From positions 1 through 64,000 of the forward strand of contig NZ_BILW01000014.1 of NCBI RefSeq assembly GCF_004000765.1: a DNA stretch of 64,000 bases. The letters are read 5' to 3'. A model generated the notes under the pieces. It saw only the letters and a list, made by a program, of their open reading frames with translations. It was not told where the DNA came from and did no database searches. This DNA comes from Paenibacillus chondroitinus NBRC 15376 (lineage in GTDB: Bacteria > Bacillota > Bacilli > Paenibacillales > NBRC-103111). This document shows, piece after piece, positions 52,527 through 61,110 of the stretch. The position numbers were made by a program, and so were the translations under genes. Positions within the stretch are counted from its first letter, which is position 1. Each line of letters starts with the position of its first letter.

Positions 52527-52560
52527 TGCTCAGGTCAGTCGCCTGACCGTCACCTCCCCT
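52527..52560 (-). promoter_or_regulatory. gltB leader: Shine-Dalgarno, GNRA hairpin, start codon
   Basis: On the minus strand AGGGGAGGTG (52560-52551) is followed by GGTCAG-GCGA-CTGACC (52548-52533), a perfect 6-bp stem with a GNRA tetraloop, and then 6 bases to the ATG. The SD-to-ATG distance is 24 bases. Without the 16-base hairpin it is 8, the optimum. Confidence 0.7.
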
Positions 52561-52924
52561 ATATATTTAACTCCTCTTTCACTACTTTGCTTGCATTTTG
52601 GCATTAATGAGCCCGCAACTCTTAGCATTTTCAATGGATGACCGGAAACCGACCAAAAACGAAATATGCGAGATTTTGAATAAAAATGCAATTTAACTGA
52701 ATAGCATGCCAATTTCGAGGAAATGGCTCCCTTGAAATCAGTCAAGAATCGACCCGTCATAAAGTAAGGCATCACACACAAAAAACGAACGTGAATTTGT
52801 AAATCATGCCCTAACTTTCTAGGAAAATACTGCGAAAACAAGACTTTTCGTTAAAAGGGTAAAAGTAATCTTAGAATAGCACGAAAATGTTCATCCGACA
52901 ATAGTTGCAGAGCGAAAACAAAAA

Positions 52925-52950
52925 TGTAAGCGTTACCTTTCGTGTATAAT
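52925..52950 (+). promoter_or_regulatory. cre site next to a -10 box
   Basis: TGTAAGCGTTACCT (52925-52938) matches the CcpA consensus TGWAARCGYTWNCW perfectly. A TATAAT box follows at 52945-52950 on the plus strand. The -35 is not clear. It is 400 bases upstream of gltB (opposite strand). Confidence 0.6.
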
Positions 52951-53000
52951 GGTGAATAAAGGTAATTTATTTAATGCTTGGCTCCCTCTTAAAATACGAA

Positions 53001-53031
53001 CGAACTATGTTCTTGTTAGGAACATAGTTCG
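53001..53031. repeat. 12-bp perfect hairpin downstream of the cre/-10 box
   Basis: CGAACTATGTTC (53001-53012) pairs with GAACATAGTTCG (53020-53031) around TTGTTAG. Weak T-rich context on the plus strand (TTTCT). It could end a short transcript from the TATAAT at 52945, about 75 bases. The rest of 52561-53150 holds no gene that I can support. Confidence 0.7.
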
Positions 53032-53150
53032 TTTCTGGGACATGTTAGCAAATATGGATAGCAGAAAATACCTTGTGCGCCGGGGCATGATTTCATGTTT
53101 TTTTATACGCAATCGTAGTAATTGTGTGTATTTTCGAAAAAATTTAAACA

Positions 53151-54497
53151 TTAGCGAGTTTTCATGATTTTAAAAGCGTGATCCACGGCATCCAGAGTCT
53201 GGGCGATGTCATCTTCCGTGTGGGCAATGGTTGTGAACCAAGCTTCATACTTTGAAGGAGCGAGGTTGATGCCTTGCTCCAGCATAAGTCGGAAGAAGTC
53301 CGCGAAGCGTTCGCCGTCCGTATCCTGCGCTTCGTCATAGTTGGTGACGGGATGATCGCAGAAGTGGGTGGAGAACGCGCCGCCGATACGGTTCAACGTC
53401 AAGGCGATGCCGTGTCTCGCAGCGGATTCCGCGATGCCGCCTGCAAGCGTCGCGCCAAGCTGCTCGAGCCTGGCGTACACATCTGCCTGCTGGAGCACCT
53501 CCAAGCAGGCGATGCCGGCCGAGATGGAGGCGGGGTTCCCCGCCATCGTGCCGGCCTGATACGCAGGTCCGAGCGGAGCGACCTGCTCCATCACGGCCTT
53601 GCGGCCCCCATAAGCTCCGATCGGCAGTCCGCCGCCGATCACTTTGCCCAGGGCCGTAAGGTCTGGCTCGACGGCGGCGAAGCGCGCCGCCGCCTCGGCA
53701 GTGCCTCCCTCCACGAGAGGGAGGCCGGGGTAAGTCTGTGCCGCTCCATAATGGAAGCGGAACGCCGTGATGACCTCGTCGTAGATGACGAGGGCCCCGT
53801 GTTTGCGAGCAGCTGCACAGAGCTGCTCGAGGTAGCCGGCATGGGGCATGACCATGCCGAAGTTGCCGACGATGGGCTCCACCATCACCGCGGCAATCTC
53901 TCCGTTCCATCGCGCGAGCGCGGCTTCCAATGCCGGAATGTCGTTGAACGGCACGGTGATGACCTCTTGCGCGATACTCGCAGGCACGCCGGCGCTGTCC
54001 GGCGTGCCGAGCGTGGACGGCCCGGAACCGGCCGCCACAAGCACTAGATCGGAGTGGCCGTGGTAGCACCCGGCAAACTTAATGATTTTGGTGCGCCCGG
54101 TGTAGGCGCGCGCCACGCGGATCGTCGTCATCACGGCCTCGGTGCCGGAGTTGACGAAGCGCACTTTGTCCAGCGATGGAATCGCGGACTTCAGCATTCG
54201 CGCGAACTCGATCTCGAGTTCGGTCGGGGTGCCGTACAACGTGCCGTTCTGTGCGGCGCGGCAAATCGCTTCGGTCACGTGCGGATGCGCGTGACCGGTG
54301 ATGATAGGGCCGTAGGCGGCGAGGTAGTCAATGAAGCGATTCCCGTCTACATCCCAGAAGTGTGCGCCTTGCGCACGCTTCATGAAGACGGGGGCGCCGC
54401 CGCCGACGGCCTTGAATGAGCGGGAAGGGGAATTGACCCCGCCCACGATGTGCTGCAAGGCTTCTTGATATAATTGCTCGGAGTTTTTGCGATTCAT
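53151..54497 (-). CDS. hemL/gsaB: Glutamate-1-semialdehyde 2,1-aminomutase
   Basis: A 448-residue PLP enzyme converting glutamate-1-semialdehyde to 5-aminolevulinate, for haem. [50 protein letters not shown] and the Schiff-base Lys285 in [19 protein letters not shown] are present. Between FHYGAAQ and EPDL there is an Ala/Gly-rich insertion of about 17 residues ([18 protein letters not shown]) that I do not recall in most homologs. It lies away from any hemAXCDB cluster, so it may be the second paralog (GsaB). The AAGGA ribosome binding site is 13 bases from the ATG, unusually far. Confidence 0.93.
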   Translation of the reverse strand: MNRKNSEQLYQEALQHIVGGVNSPSRSFKAVGGGAPVFMKRAQGAHFWDVDGNRFIDYLAAYGPIITGHAHPHVTEAICRAAQNGTLYGTPTELEIEFARMLKSAIPSLDKVRFVNSGTEAVMTTIRVARAYTGRTKIIKFAGCYHGHSDLVLVAAGSGPSTLGTPDSAGVPASIAQEVITVPFNDIPALEAALARWNGEIAAVMVEPIVGNFGMVMPHAGYLEQLCAAARKHGALVIYDEVITAFRFHYGAAQTYPGLPLVEGGTAEAAARFAAVEPDLTALGKVIGGGLPIGAYGGRKAVMEQVAPLGPAYQAGTMAGNPASISAGIACLEVLQQADVYARLEQLGATLAGGIAESAARHGIALTLNRIGGAFSTHFCDHPVTNYDEAQDTDGERFADFFRLMLEQGINLAPSKYEAWFTTIAHTEDDIAQTLDAVDHAFKIMKTR

Positions 54498-54542
54498 AAG
54501 AAGTAATCATTCCTTTATTAAGTAGTATGTATATTGGACGGT

Positions 54543-54671
54543 AACTAACGGACTCAGGAGGCGTTATTTCTGTAAATAATTGATGTAACGGACCAAGATG
54601 CCGCTAATTGATGTTTCTGATGTTGATTTTACTGAATTCATGGCTGATAACGGCTCTGGAGTCCGTTACGG
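54543..54671. repeat. MITE-like element with terminal inverted repeats
   Basis: The left end, TAACGGACTCAGGAGGCGTT (from 54546), is the reverse complement, with 4 or 5 differences, of the right end (ending at 54669, ATAACGGCTCTGGAGTCCGTT). The centre contains a further TAACGGACC and TGCCGCTAAT. The total is about 125 bp, without a gene. The 54498-54696 gap otherwise holds nothing recognised. Confidence 0.7.
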
Positions 54672-54696
54672 ACGAATCGAGCCCTCATTAATCTCA

Positions 54697-54720
54697 TAAA
54701 AAGCCCCTACTTGAGGGGCT
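54697..54720 (-). terminator. Terminator of the LCP gene
   Basis: On the minus strand AGCCCCT-CAAGT-AGGGGCT followed by TTTTT. It lies 110 bases after the stop codon. Confidence 0.8.
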
Positions 54721-54828
54721 AAAGCCCTGTACCAAGTAGAGGCATGTAAATCTTCAGTCGCTTGCTTTGCCGTTATATCTTCGTAAGCCTCCAGTCGCTC
54801 ACTTTATTCCTCCGTAATCCCTAATCTC

Positions 54829-55866
54829 TTACTTCGCCGTTGTCTTCACAGAAGACTTCGGCGTAGGTGATGGCGACGGTTTGGTTGGACCGGTGTCTGC
54901 GTCCGCCTTGCCGGCAAATAAGTCCTTCACATACTGTTGCAGCTTATCTTTGTTTGCTGTTATGACCGCAGCTCCCCGAACGTTTTTCTCAACAACAAGT
55001 TCTGACGGCGGCAGCTGAGAGGAGACGATGCCATCAGCTTTGGCTTCAAAGCCTAGAGTAGCGAGCTTCAGCATATCCGTCACACTTAGATTCGTGTCAA
55101 TGTAAGGATCCATTGCGTTCAAAATCTTCGGCAGTTTAATGAGAGAAGATGTCGTTTGCATTTTCTGCGCAACGGCCGTCAAAAATTTCCGTTGGCGTTC
55201 TGTACGTGAGAAATCCGACAGTGCGTCGTGCCGGAAGCGTACATATTGCAGGGCTGTTTTGCCATCGAGATGCTGTAGCCCTTTTTTCAAATTAATATCG
55301 TAGACATGGTCATCTTCCGAGTCGGTATACTTCATATCCTTCTCAACGTCGATATCAATACCGCCCACGGCATCAACGAGAGCGATGAACCCTTTGAAAT
55401 CGGTATAAACATAATACTGAACAGGGATGCCGAGCAAGTCACTGACGGTTTTCATTGCCAAGTTCGGACCGCCTGTCGTAATGGCTGTGTTGATGCGGTC
55501 TTCGCCTTCGCCAGGGATTTTCACATATGTATCACGAAGGATCGAGAAGAGGTGAGCCTTCTTTGTTACCGGATCAATCGAAGCGAGCATAATACTGTCG
55601 GACCGGGGTAGTTCATTCTTCACCATGCCGCGGGAATCTCCGCCTAAGAGTAAAATGTTAACCCGATTCTTACCTTCCCACTTGGGAGGGGTGTATTTCT
55701 CGCCCTTGTCTTTGACCGTTTGGGCTATAAGGGGGGTGCTGCCTTTCGGAGCATCCGGTTTGTTGGAAATATTTTGCGCAAATTGATAAAAGGAATAAGA
55801 ATAATAACCAGCCACCATTATCAGGAGTAAGCCGATCAGGAGCAAGGTTCGTTTAATAATTCTCAT
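54829..55866 (-). CDS. LytR-CpsA-Psr (LCP) family protein
   Basis: A 345-residue membrane-anchored enzyme that transfers wall teichoic acid or other glycopolymers from undecaprenyl carriers to peptidoglycan. One N-terminal transmembrane helix (about 7-27) is followed by the extracellular LCP domain: ILLLGGDSRG with Asp and Arg of the pyrophosphate site, RSDSIMLASIDP, LRDTYVKIPG, RINTAI, DAVGGIDIDVEKDM and YVRFRHDALSDFSRTERQ. The C-terminal end is Ser/Thr/Pro/Lys-rich. ATG 55866 has AAAGGAG upstream; earlier in-frame codons lack support. Confidence 0.94.
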   Translation of the reverse strand: MRIIKRTLLLIGLLLIMVAGYYSYSFYQFAQNISNKPDAPKGSTPLIAQTVKDKGEKYTPPKWEGKNRVNILLLGGDSRGMVKNELPRSDSIMLASIDPVTKKAHLFSILRDTYVKIPGEGEDRINTAITTGGPNLAMKTVSDLLGIPVQYYVYTDFKGFIALVDAVGGIDIDVEKDMKYTDSEDDHVYDINLKKGLQHLDGKTALQYVRFRHDALSDFSRTERQRKFLTAVAQKMQTTSSLIKLPKILNAMDPYIDTNLSVTDMLKLATLGFEAKADGIVSSQLPPSELVVEKNVRGAAVITANKDKLQQYVKDLFAGKADADTGPTKPSPSPTPKSSVKTTAK

Positions 55867-56072
55867 GGTTCTGCGCTCCTTTCTAAGGTAGGGATAATCT
55901 GTACTTTTTTTTCTTACAGAATTCATGTATCATGGGTTTGGTGCGATTGTTGTACATTTTATCTTTATGATCCATATTATAGATGCTACGAAACTTCGAT
56001 AGCAAGTTACGGCGAATTTTGCCGTTATATGTAGCCAAGTGTAGCCGAGTCTACCTAGACAGGAGGAAGTTC

Positions 56073-57128
56073 ATGTTAGCCATTGATGTAGAAATGCTTC
56101 GGAAAGAATTTCAAGTTCAGCAGAGCCGCGGGGGCCTGAAGGGCGCCTTTCAAGATTTATTCCATAGAGAGTACAAACATGTTACAGCCGTGAAGGATAT
56201 TAGCTTTCAAATTCCGAAGGGCGAAATTTGCGGATATATCGGTGAAAATGGCGCCGGTAAATCAACCACGATCAAGATGCTGACCGGCATCCTCGTACCG
56301 ACCTCCGGACATATCAAGGTCAATGGTTTCGTTCCATTTAAAGAGCGCGAGAAGTTCGTTGCCGAGATCGGTGTCGTGTTCGGTCAACGCAGTCAGCTGT
56401 GGTGGGATATCGGCGTTGTCGAGTCTTTTCAATTGTTGAAAAAAGTATATCGTGTCTCTGAAGCCGACTACAAAAAGCGCCTCGACGAACTTGTCGACCG
56501 CCTTCAATTATCTGATTTACTATCACGACCTGTCCGTAAATTGAGTCTGGGGCAGCGGATGCGTTGTGAGCTTGCCGCTTCGCTGATTCATAATCCGGCG
56601 ATTCTCTTCTTAGACGAACCAACCATTGGTTTGGATATCGTCGTGAAAACAGAGATTCGGGAATTCTTGAAATCACTCAATCAGCGCTATGAGACAACGA
56701 TCCTGCTGACTACGCACGATTTGCAGGATATTGAAGCGCTTTGCTCGCGTGTTATTATGCTCGATGACGGCCGGATTATTTATGACGGCGGTCTGGAAGA
56801 GTTGAAAGCGAAGTGGGGCAAAGGCAAGGAAGTCGTGCTCCAGTTCGAGCATCCGATCACACTGCCGCGTCTGCAAGAGCTGACGAGGGGACTGGATGTG
56901 GCGTGGCAGCTTGAGAATGAATTGTCCGCCAAAGTGTTTATTCCTTACGAGCGTGCGAACGTATCTGAAGTGCTAAGCCGAGTGGTCGGCGTGGTGCAGA
57001 TTCAAGATATCAAAATCAACGAAACTAACACGGATGACATCGTACGAGAAATCTATAAAGCAGGTTCAGCTGATGTGAAACGTCCAGAAGAAACCAAGCA
57101 GCCAGAGGGAGCCTTCACACATGCTTAG
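56073..57128 (+). CDS. ABC transporter ATP-binding protein (ABC-2 exporter)
   Basis: A 351-residue ATPase subunit. Walker A is GENGAGKST (57-65), the signature LSLGQ (157-161) and Walker B ILFLDEP (177-183). The C-terminal 90 residues form the extra regulatory domain seen in NatA/CcmA-like proteins. ATG 56073 has AGGAGGAAG upstream; the frame opens 30 codons earlier without support. It overlaps the first permease by 8 bases. The cargo is not evident. Confidence 0.92.
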   Translation: MLAIDVEMLRKEFQVQQSRGGLKGAFQDLFHREYKHVTAVKDISFQIPKGEICGYIGENGAGKSTTIKMLTGILVPTSGHIKVNGFVPFKEREKFVAEIGVVFGQRSQLWWDIGVVESFQLLKKVYRVSEADYKKRLDELVDRLQLSDLLSRPVRKLSLGQRMRCELAASLIHNPAILFLDEPTIGLDIVVKTEIREFLKSLNQRYETTILLTTHDLQDIEALCSRVIMLDDGRIIYDGGLEELKAKWGKGKEVVLQFEHPITLPRLQELTRGLDVAWQLENELSAKVFIPYERANVSEVLSRVVGVVQIQDIKINETNTDDIVREIYKAGSADVKRPEETKQPEGAFTHA

Positions 57129-57915
57129 TGCGTATCTGGAAGTTATTCGCATGCGTTTTCTCATGATGCTTGCTTACCGGGTGAACTACTACAGCGGCAT
57201 TTTGATTTATGCACTCAATATTGGGGCCTATTATTTTGTTTATAAAGCCATTTATGCCGGGCAAGAGTTGATTGGCGGCCTGACATTGGGCCAGATGACG
57301 ACGTATGTCGCTGTCTCCTGGATGGGACGCGCCTTTTACTTCAATAACTTGGACCGGGAAATTGCCAATGAAATTCGAGACGGCAGTGTGGCGATCCAAT
57401 TCATTCGTCCGTACAATTACGTATTTGTAAAAATGATGCAGGGACTCGGTGAAGGTGTCTTCCGTTTAGTGCTTTTTACAACGCCGGGCATGATTTTCAT
57501 CTGGCTGTTACTGCCGATTCAATTTCCTAGTGATCCAGGCCTATGGGTCATCTACTTTGTGATGTTGTTTTTCAGTTTCCTAATTAATACGCAGCTTAAT
57601 ATCATTACCGGTTTGTTTGCTTTCTTCCTTGAAAATAACGAAGGCCTGATGCGCATGAAGCGCGTTGCGGTTGATTTATTCTCGGGCTTAATTATTCCGA
57701 TTTCCTTTTTCCCGGGGTGGTCCGAGTCCATTCTAAAGTGGCTTCCGTTTCAAGCTATTACGTACTTGCCGAGCGCTGTGTTTACAGGGAAAATTACCGG
57801 CTCGGCCATTTATCAAACTCTTGGCGTACAGGTTCTGTGGTTCGTGCTGCTGCTCGTTCCCATGGTTGTACTCTGGGTCAAATCCAAAACGCGTTTATTC
57901 GTGCAGGGGGGTTAA
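57121..57915 (+). CDS. ABC-2 type permease, subunit 1
   Basis: A 264-residue protein with six hydrophobic segments, opening MLSAYLEVIRMRFLMMLAYR with a basic, amphipathic N-terminus typical of ABC-2 permeases. IRDGSVAIQFIRPYNYV and ISFFPGWSESILKWLPFQAI match the uncharacterised ABC-2 permeases of this type (COG4587). It starts 8 bases before the end of the ATPase gene and ends four bases before the second permease, so the three form one unit, presumably heterodimeric. Confidence 0.9.
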   Translation: MLSAYLEVIRMRFLMMLAYRVNYYSGILIYALNIGAYYFVYKAIYAGQELIGGLTLGQMTTYVAVSWMGRAFYFNNLDREIANEIRDGSVAIQFIRPYNYVFVKMMQGLGEGVFRLVLFTTPGMIFIWLLLPIQFPSDPGLWVIYFVMLFFSFLINTQLNIITGLFAFFLENNEGLMRMKRVAVDLFSGLIIPISFFPGWSESILKWLPFQAITYLPSAVFTGKITGSAIYQTLGVQVLWFVLLLVPMVVLWVKSKTRLFVQGG

Positions 57916-57918
57916 CAC

Positions 57919-58707
57919 ATGACTTTCTATATCTCCCTAGTTGCTGAGTATCTGAAAAACTACATGAAAACCCGCCTCACCTACCGATCCGACTTCTGGA
58001 TTGATGTGATTTCCGATTTGATGTTCAATGGGCTCAACTTATTCTTCATTCTCGTCGTTTTTTTGCAAACGCAATCGCTTGGCGGCTGGAATCAAGAACA
58101 AATTTTGTTCATTTACGGCTATTTTATGATCCCCTATGGCATATTCATCACTTTTTTTAATCTGTGGGGCTTCAGTGAACGATATATTGTTAAAGGGGAA
58201 ATGGATCGTATCCTGACCCGTCCGGCTTATAACTTATGGCAGTTGATGCTGGAGAATCTCAGTCCATCGTCTTTGTTCAGTGCTTTGGCAGGTTTGATTG
58301 TTATGATCTACTCTTGGGTCAAGCTAGGGCTTCCGTTCCATTGGCATGATCCGCTGATTTTCATCCTGATGGTTGTGGGCTCGATTCTCATCTATGCTGG
58401 CGTGTACATCTCGCTGACGGCGCTTGGTTTCTACTCTGACGCGCCAACCGGCATTCTGCCGCTGATTTGGAACATCCAGAACTACGGGCGTTATCCGGCC
58501 ACGATTTACAATAAGCTGCTTCGCAGCATTTTGACGTGGATTTTGCCCTTCGCATTCGTTGGCTTTTATCCTGCGGCGTATTTCATCGATCCGGCGAACT
58601 GGAAGTGGTTCGCGCTGCTCACGCCGATTATGGGCGTCGTTTTCTTCTTTATTGGTATTACGATTTGGAATATTGGCGTGAAACGGTACCGCGGCGCGGG
58701 ATCGTAA
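57919..58707 (+). CDS. ABC-2 type permease, subunit 2 (DUF990-like)
   Basis: A 262-residue protein with six hydrophobic segments. It opens MTFYISLVAEYLKNYMKTRL, followed by YRSDFWIDVISDLM, and contains the GEMDRILTRPAYNLWQLM loop typical of the paired DUF990 (COG3694) permeases. It is the third gene of the exporter operon and is followed by a terminator. Substrate unknown. Confidence 0.9.
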   Translation: MTFYISLVAEYLKNYMKTRLTYRSDFWIDVISDLMFNGLNLFFILVVFLQTQSLGGWNQEQILFIYGYFMIPYGIFITFFNLWGFSERYIVKGEMDRILTRPAYNLWQLMLENLSPSSLFSALAGLIVMIYSWVKLGLPFHWHDPLIFILMVVGSILIYAGVYISLTALGFYSDAPTGILPLIWNIQNYGRYPATIYNKLLRSILTWILPFAFVGFYPAAYFIDPANWKWFALLTPIMGVVFFFIGITIWNIGVKRYRGAGS

Positions 58708-58715
58708 TGCTCGGG

Positions 58716-58750
58716 CCTCCAACTCTGCGTATGCGGGTTGGAGGTTTTTT
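58716..58750 (+). terminator. Terminator of the ABC-2 operon
   Basis: CCTCCAAC (58716-58723) pairs with GTTGGAGG (58737-58744), followed by TTTTTT. Confidence 0.9.
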
Positions 58751-58780
58751 GCTCTGCGCTAGCCCAACTTCTCGCCCTTT

Positions 58781-58807
58781 TGTCACAAAACACAAACCTC
58801 ATTCGCC
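58781..58807 (+). promoter_or_regulatory. Probable ECF41-type promoter
   Basis: TGTCACA (58781-58787), 16-base spacer, CGCC (58804-58807). It resembles the ECF41 consensus TGTCACA/CGTC (from memory), with one difference in the -10 box. It precedes the FAD gene, whose downstream neighbour encodes an ECF41 sigma factor. Confidence 0.6.
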
Positions 58808-58843
58808 ATATGTACTGAAAAGACAAAACGGAGGCGATGAAGC

Positions 58844-60142
58844 ATGACGGAGTTGCATAAACTGGGGCAATACGATACAGCTGTAATAGGTGGTGGCTTG
58901 GCCGGTCTAATCGCGGCTATCCAATTAGCAAAAGGCGGGCAATCGGTCATTATTTTGGAAAAAGCGGCACGCTTGGGAGGCCGGGCGATGACGAATAGGA
59001 AGAACGGCGCTTTCTTCAATCTGGGCGGGCATGCCATATACCGTGCCGGGCAGGCATACGCGATTTTGACGGAGCTGGGAGTGCGCCTGGACGGGGGGAG
59101 TCCGTCCTCCAAGATCATGGCGTTGTGGAACAATCAAATCGTTCCTATGCCTGCGAATCTGACCAACATGCTGACTTCGAAGCTGCTGACATGGTCGGGT
59201 AAAATGCAGCTCATGCAGCTCGTGATGAAGCTTGCCAAAATGGACGCAAGCCGCATCCCTGACAGGAGCTTAAGAGACTGGGCGGAGGCGGAAATTTCGG
59301 ACCCGATGGTTCGTCATGTCTTTTACTCGCTATGCCGAACGGCTACTTATGCGCAGGATACCGATTTTCAGCTTGCAGGACCGGTGCTTGCGCAGTTGCA
59401 GCGTGCGTTAAAAGGCGTCCTTTACCTCCATGGCGGTTGGCAAATGATCGTGGATCAGCTTAGAGAACTAGCTGTCAAAGCAAGTGTGCAAATCGTAAGC
59501 GGCAAAGACGTCAAAGAAATTGCGTTTGAAAATGGCAGGGTTCATAAACTGTTGTTAGCCGACGCCGAATATATCCAGGCAGCTAATGTTATCAGCACCG
59601 CCTCACCGTCTGAAACTTATAGGCTGGTAAGTCATACAGCTGACCGTACCTTGCTCAAGCAATGGAAGGATCAAGCTCGTCCGTCCATGGCGGCATGCTT
59701 GGATCTTGGATTGAGGAAATTGCCGGAGAGCGGGCGAGACGTGGCTATGGGCCTCGATCAACCGATTTTCTTCTCTCACCATACGCTGAACACGCAGTTG
59801 AGCGACAACGGGACCTTAGTTGTGCATCTGGTGAAATACAACGGGCCGGGAGAAAGCGATCCGAAGGCCGACGAGCGCTTGCTCACCGAAGCCATGAACA
59901 CCCTACATCCAGGTTGGGAAGATGAGGTTGTGGCACGGCAGTTCCTGCCGAATATCACCGTTGTCCATGACACGCTGCATCGGGGAAGGTCCAGCCGGTT
60001 CACAGGTCCGGCCGTAGAGGGAGTCCGCGGCCTCTATGTGGCCGGAGATTGGGTCACGCACGGCGAAATGCTCGCCGATGCTTCCGCGGCAAGTGCCAAG
60101 CGGGCGGCGCACGCTATTTTAAAGAACTATGTGATGGCGTAA
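58844..60142 (+). CDS. FAD-dependent oxidoreductase (phytoene-desaturase-like)
   Basis: A 432-residue flavoprotein. The N-terminal dinucleotide fold is AVIGGGLAGLIAAIQLAK (GGGLAG 16-21), followed by the second motif GGRAMTNRKNG. The C-terminal FAD segment is GVRGLYVAGDWVTHGEM. The closest general type is the amine oxidase/phytoene desaturase superfamily; the substrate is unknown. GGAGG precedes the ATG. It is 27 bases ahead of an ECF41 sigma gene and has a matching promoter, so it is the likely target of that factor. Confidence 0.9.
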   Translation: MTELHKLGQYDTAVIGGGLAGLIAAIQLAKGGQSVIILEKAARLGGRAMTNRKNGAFFNLGGHAIYRAGQAYAILTELGVRLDGGSPSSKIMALWNNQIVPMPANLTNMLTSKLLTWSGKMQLMQLVMKLAKMDASRIPDRSLRDWAEAEISDPMVRHVFYSLCRTATYAQDTDFQLAGPVLAQLQRALKGVLYLHGGWQMIVDQLRELAVKASVQIVSGKDVKEIAFENGRVHKLLLADAEYIQAANVISTASPSETYRLVSHTADRTLLKQWKDQARPSMAACLDLGLRKLPESGRDVAMGLDQPIFFSHHTLNTQLSDNGTLVVHLVKYNGPGESDPKADERLLTEAMNTLHPGWEDEVVARQFLPNITVVHDTLHRGRSSRFTGPAVEGVRGLYVAGDWVTHGEMLADASAASAKRAAHAILKNYVMA

Positions 60143-60169
60143 AATGGAAATAAGCAGGAGGTGTAGACG

Positions 60170-61090
60170 ATGGAAAATGCGAGGGATGCCGAACAGATAC
60201 AGATATATACGGCGTATAAACCGCTTTTGTTTGCATTAGCTTATCGGATGTTGGGGAGTGTCATGGATGCCGAGGATGTCGTCCAAGAAACTTTTCTATA
60301 TTTGAATGAGAAAAATCCACAGGGCATTCAGAATCCTAAAGCTTATCTATGCAAAATGGTAACCAACCGCTGCATCGACAAGCTGCGTTCCGCAAGCAAA
60401 AAACGCGAAGTCTATGTAGGCCCATGGCTGCCGGAACCACTTGTGGCTACGGAGAACCAAGGCGATATGCCAGAACTATTTTATACGCAAAAAGAGTCGT
60501 TATCCACAGCGTACCTATTCCTGCTGCAGCAGCTTTCCTGGGTAGAGCGGGCGGTATTCGTATTAAGGGAAGTGCTGCAATACGACTATGAGGAAATTGC
60601 TGAAATTGTTGATAAAAGCAGCGTGAACTGCCGTCAAATTTTCCGCAGAGCCAAAAGTTCGATCAGCACCTTTGCCAGTCAGGACGCCGAGGATGCTGTA
60701 CGACCCAAGCAGCCAGTGGAGGATCAGGCTAACGCTATCGTGGAGCAATTCGTTCAAGCTTTAGCTTCCGGCAATATGGCTCAGTTGCTGAGCATTGTCA
60801 AAACAGAGGCTGTCCTATATTCGGACGGTGGGGGCAAAGTCAGAGCGGCAATACGGCCTATTGAGGGAGCGGAGCGCATTGCACTGTTTTTATTTGGGGT
60901 ACTATCCAAGGTTCCGAGTGGCTTTAGCTTTCAAATGGCGACCGTAAATGGACAATTGGGTGTTGTATCCTATCAGGATAGACAGCCGAGCAATGTGATG
61001 ACTTTCCATGTTGAGGATGGTCAAGTAGCGGCTGTCTATTTGGTTGCGAATCCTGATAAGCTGAGGCATGTAGCGGAGATGGGTGTTTAG
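60170..61090 (+). CDS. ECF41-family RNA polymerase sigma factor (SigJ-like)
   Basis: A 306-residue sigma factor with a fused C-terminal SnoaL-like domain instead of an anti-sigma factor. Region 2 (about 10-75) includes LLFALAYRMLGSVMDAEDVV; region 4 (about 115-165) includes LLQQLSWVERAVFVLREV. The linker holds the hallmark LPEPL (87-91). The SnoaL-like domain (185-306) has the DGGGK motif (219-223) and ends with NPDKL (294-298), both reported as ECF41 signatures. AGGAGGTG lies upstream of the ATG. It is convergent with bceB. Signal unknown. Confidence 0.93.
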   Translation: MENARDAEQIQIYTAYKPLLFALAYRMLGSVMDAEDVVQETFLYLNEKNPQGIQNPKAYLCKMVTNRCIDKLRSASKKREVYVGPWLPEPLVATENQGDMPELFYTQKESLSTAYLFLLQQLSWVERAVFVLREVLQYDYEEIAEIVDKSSVNCRQIFRRAKSSISTFASQDAEDAVRPKQPVEDQANAIVEQFVQALASGNMAQLLSIVKTEAVLYSDGGGKVRAAIRPIEGAERIALFLFGVLSKVPSGFSFQMATVNGQLGVVSYQDRQPSNVMTFHVEDGQVAAVYLVANPDKLRHVAEMGV

Positions 61091-61110
61091 GATGCAGGAT
61101 TAACCGTCTA

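Noticed and set aside
52949-53167. 72-codon frame after the cre/-10 box
   Set aside because: It crosses the perfect hairpin at 53001-53031, begins without a ribosome binding site and overlaps the hemL end; a short non-coding transcript is more likely.
53274-54069. Long frames on both strands within hemL (257 codons plus, 244 codons minus)
   Set aside because: They lie inside the well-supported aminomutase in a GC-rich stretch, have Arg/Ala-rich compositions and no recognisable domain.
54328-54510. Overlapping short frame at the hemL start
   Set aside because: It starts directly on the Shine-Dalgarno without spacing, and its sequence is a +1 shadow of hemL.
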